A stretch of DNA of 64,000 nucleotides from Lasiosphaeria ovina (taxonomy: Eukaryota > Ascomycota > Sordariomycetes > Sordariales > Lasiosphaeriaceae). The notes beneath the pieces were generated by a model, which did no database searches, was not told the origin of the DNA, and worked only from the letters and a program-made list of their open reading frames with translations. The stretch is from contig JAULSN010000011.1 of NCBI GenBank assembly GCA_033439765.1, forward strand, positions 496,001-560,000. The letters are read 5' to 3'. Positions within the stretch are counted from its first letter, which is position 1, and every line of letters starts with the position of its first letter. The translations under genes were made by a program, and so were the position numbers. Below are positions 62,308-64,000 of this stretch, piece by piece.

Positions 62308-63945
62308 TTGCTACCAAAGTTATCCCGCCATAGCAAGCCCGAAGGCAAGAAGGTTTTGAGGATGTCGTCCCCCATCGGCCTCGCTGTCACTCCCTTCAGA
62401 TCGGGCAGCCTCGCCAACTCCACGCCGGAAAGCAAGCGCAAGATCTCGCCGGCAGCCGAGACGTCCTCGTCAAAACGCGTCTTAGTCTTGACTACCCCGA
62501 GCACGCAGCCATCCAACGTCTCTCCGGGTGCAACATTCTCCACCAAACCCCTCTTTGCCCCCAAGCAGCTCTTTCCAGGTGGAGAGGCAAAGATAGCCCA
62601 GCAATACACTCATTCTCATCCGCCACCGGTACCATGGAGGCAAGATAAAGACAAGGATGCCATTTGGCACAACAAGCATGTCTTGCTCCCATATAACTTG
62701 CGGGACCCCAAAGTCAATATCCATTCAAAAGAAATGCAGACACTACTTTGCGGCATCTTCCCCGGGACTTTCAACGTCGCACAAGGCCGGTTCCATCTCA
62801 TCTTTCAAGTCAATACGCTGCCCAGCCCCCCCTGGCCGCTCACAGTTGGTGGCATGCCCTTCACACTTGTGGCTGAGAACGGCCCATCTGGCCGCGCCCT
62901 CATATTTCCGAGGCTAATGTATGGGAACCGCGCCATCTCAATCTGCTCCGAGGACCATTACACCAACGCCGTCGTGTTCTCCGACGCCCTTCTCCGCCGG
63001 CTGGCGGCCGATGTAAACGCCTACTTCCTTAAGGACGCACCTCCAGGTGTCCGCCTATTGGAATTGATGTACACATGCGAGTGCACTTTCTATATCGTCC
63101 TGGACGATCATGTGGACATCCCAGCCACGCGGGTTAAATTGCCGGGCAGGATTGCCAACTGGGTTGTCGGGTACATCCACAACCACGATCTCGGCCGGCC
63201 GTCCTGGGCTGATATACCAGCCAAGCGTGAAGTTCAGCCGCTGCCCTTGGCAGGCGTTATTGATAATACGGCATACGATATCCTGAGGCCCGGTGTCTTG
63301 ATCCGGAGCAAAATGCTTCGGGACCATGCGCATCCGGGTGTCTTCTCCACCACCTCTGGCGTGCTGGTGCAGAACGCTAAAGGCGATAGGTTTATGACAG
63401 CCGCTTCGCACGGTATCGGAGAGGGCGAGACAGTCTGGCAGGCCGACCGCCCTGACCGCGCAATTGGCGAGGCTGTGGTTGAGATCTCCTTCACTGACGT
63501 TAGCCTACTCAAGCTCAAGGATGACGTTGAATTTGTCAATGAGACCTTTGAGACGGACGCTGGCGTGGTGCCCGAGTTTGTTCGCCTAAAGACGTCAACC
63601 GAGCAGCTTCCCTTGATTTCCGATTACTACCTCAATAGCCCATATACCGGTAACTTGTACGCAACCCTTGTGGCACGGTCAGCACGGCTTTTCGAGACCT
63701 CCCCATATCTCACCGAGAGACAGTTAGAATACATTGTCTACGATTGGTGTTATTCGGGCCAGGAAGAGGGCAACGAAGGCAAGTTTCAACCACCAGACGG
63801 CACGTGCGGCTCGGTTATTTGGAATGATGAGGGCGTCATCACCGGCTTCTATCACTATTGTATCCAGGATGGGGCCTGGGCTGGGTTTTCGGCCTCCGTG
63901 AGCGCTAGTGCTGTCGTAGATGCGGGATACAGTCTGGCCAAGTGA
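62308..63945 (+). CDS. Chymotrypsin-fold fungal protein with G-x-C-G nucleophile motif, 545 aa
   Basis: The N-terminal 100 residues are basic, Ser/Pro/Thr-rich and probably disordered. A middle region (about 115-330) has no domain I recognise. The C-terminal third reads like a trypsin-like double barrel: GVLVQNAKGDRFMTAASHGIG (candidate catalytic His, about 371), TDVSLLKLKDD (candidate Asp, about 404) and DGTCGSVIWNDEGVITGFYHY (candidate nucleophile in G-T-C-G-S, about 511). A Cys at the serine position with G-x-C-G spacing is as in 3C-like cysteine proteases and in part of this fungal family. Whether it cleaves anything is unknown. The start could also be the Met at 62362 (MSSPIGLAV). It lies 258 bp from the end of the large transposon, so its promoter may have been replaced. 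No signal peptide. Confidence 0.75.
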   Translation: MLPKLSRHSKPEGKKVLRMSSPIGLAVTPFRSGSLANSTPESKRKISPAAETSSSKRVLVLTTPSTQPSNVSPGATFSTKPLFAPKQLFPGGEAKIAQQYTHSHPPPVPWRQDKDKDAIWHNKHVLLPYNLRDPKVNIHSKEMQTLLCGIFPGTFNVAQGRFHLIFQVNTLPSPPWPLTVGGMPFTLVAENGPSGRALIFPRLMYGNRAISICSEDHYTNAVVFSDALLRRLAADVNAYFLKDAPPGVRLLELMYTCECTFYIVLDDHVDIPATRVKLPGRIANWVVGYIHNHDLGRPSWADIPAKREVQPLPLAGVIDNTAYDILRPGVLIRSKMLRDHAHPGVFSTTSGVLVQNAKGDRFMTAASHGIGEGETVWQADRPDRAIGEAVVEISFTDVSLLKLKDDVEFVNETFETDAGVVPEFVRLKTSTEQLPLISDYYLNSPYTGNLYATLVARSARLFETSPYLTERQLEYIVYDWCYSGQEEGNEGKFQPPDGTCGSVIWNDEGVITGFYHYCIQDGAWAGFSASVSASAVVDAGYSLAK

Positions 63946-64000
63946 TGACAACTCGGGATCTCACTGTCCCCCTGAACCCCTTGAGCTCCAGCGTTTTGGT
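63946..64000. other. Right window edge, 3' flank
   Basis: Only 55 bp after the stop codon. Nothing is recognised. Confidence 0.5.

Noticed and set aside
1..64000. CRISPR arrays, bacterial operons and Shine-Dalgarno sites
   Set aside because: No spaced direct repeats of that kind occur, and the spliced genes are clearly eukaryotic.

Overview
The window looks like a chromosome segment from a filamentous ascomycete, probably a Sordariomycete. The evidence is spliced genes with short (about 50-130 nt) GT-AG introns, very GC-rich coding DNA, HET-domain and NACHT-type genes, and transposons whose in-frame stops are almost all TAG/TAA at CAG/CAA positions, the signature of repeat-induced point mutation (RIP). 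No bacterial features are present. The species assignment is inference.

Positions 1-38 kb are single-copy host DNA. From the left edge: a decayed chymotrypsin-like gene fragment (1-1173, minus); a HET-domain gene (1200-3634, minus); a 12-exon adenylosuccinate synthetase gene, the one clear housekeeping gene (4696-6837, plus); an acid-ceramidase/NAAA-like amidase (7330-9135, minus); an intron-containing tRNA-Gln (9639-9721, minus); an arylamine N-acetyltransferase (10240-11238, plus); a second HET-domain gene (11618-13969, plus); a stand-alone, GC-rich, intact Gag-like gene with a CCHC knuckle (14331-15170, plus); a secreted, probably GPI-anchored sorbosone-dehydrogenase-like beta-propeller protein (16730-18284, minus); a secreted single-pass membrane protein (19799-21024, plus); and a 952-residue disordered protein (22104-24962, minus). 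A gene-free stretch of about 7 kb follows. Then come a secreted endonuclease/exonuclease/phosphatase-family protein (31966-33937, plus) and a 1084-residue NACHT-type P-loop NTPase (34579-37907, plus).

Positions 38141-62042 form one very large composite mobile element. It has terminal inverted repeats (20 of 21 outer bases match, with weaker similarity for about 190 bp), a matching 8-bp target-site duplication (GTTTGTCC at 38133-38140 and 62043-62050), a RIP-damaged DUF6589-like gene reading inward from the left end, and a RIP-damaged RecQ-like helicase gene reading inward from the right end. Its interior was invaded repeatedly. There is an old LTR element (A0), a Gypsy-type element (A, minus strand), a chromodomain Gypsy element (B, plus strand, inserted in A with a CTTTT duplication), a solo LTR related to B (GTATT duplication), a pair of inverted 754-bp LTR-like repeats (D1/D2), and inside D2 a young gag-only LTR element (E) with LTRs identical by eye and a GCCAT duplication. 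The interiors of A and B have almost no CpA/TpG left. E, D and the solo LTR are spared.

Right of the element lies an intact chymotrypsin-like gene with a G-x-C-G nucleophile motif (62308-63945, plus). Two HET genes, a NACHT NTPase and two chymotrypsin-like genes in one window suggest an accessory, allorecognition-type neighbourhood. That functional link is inference.
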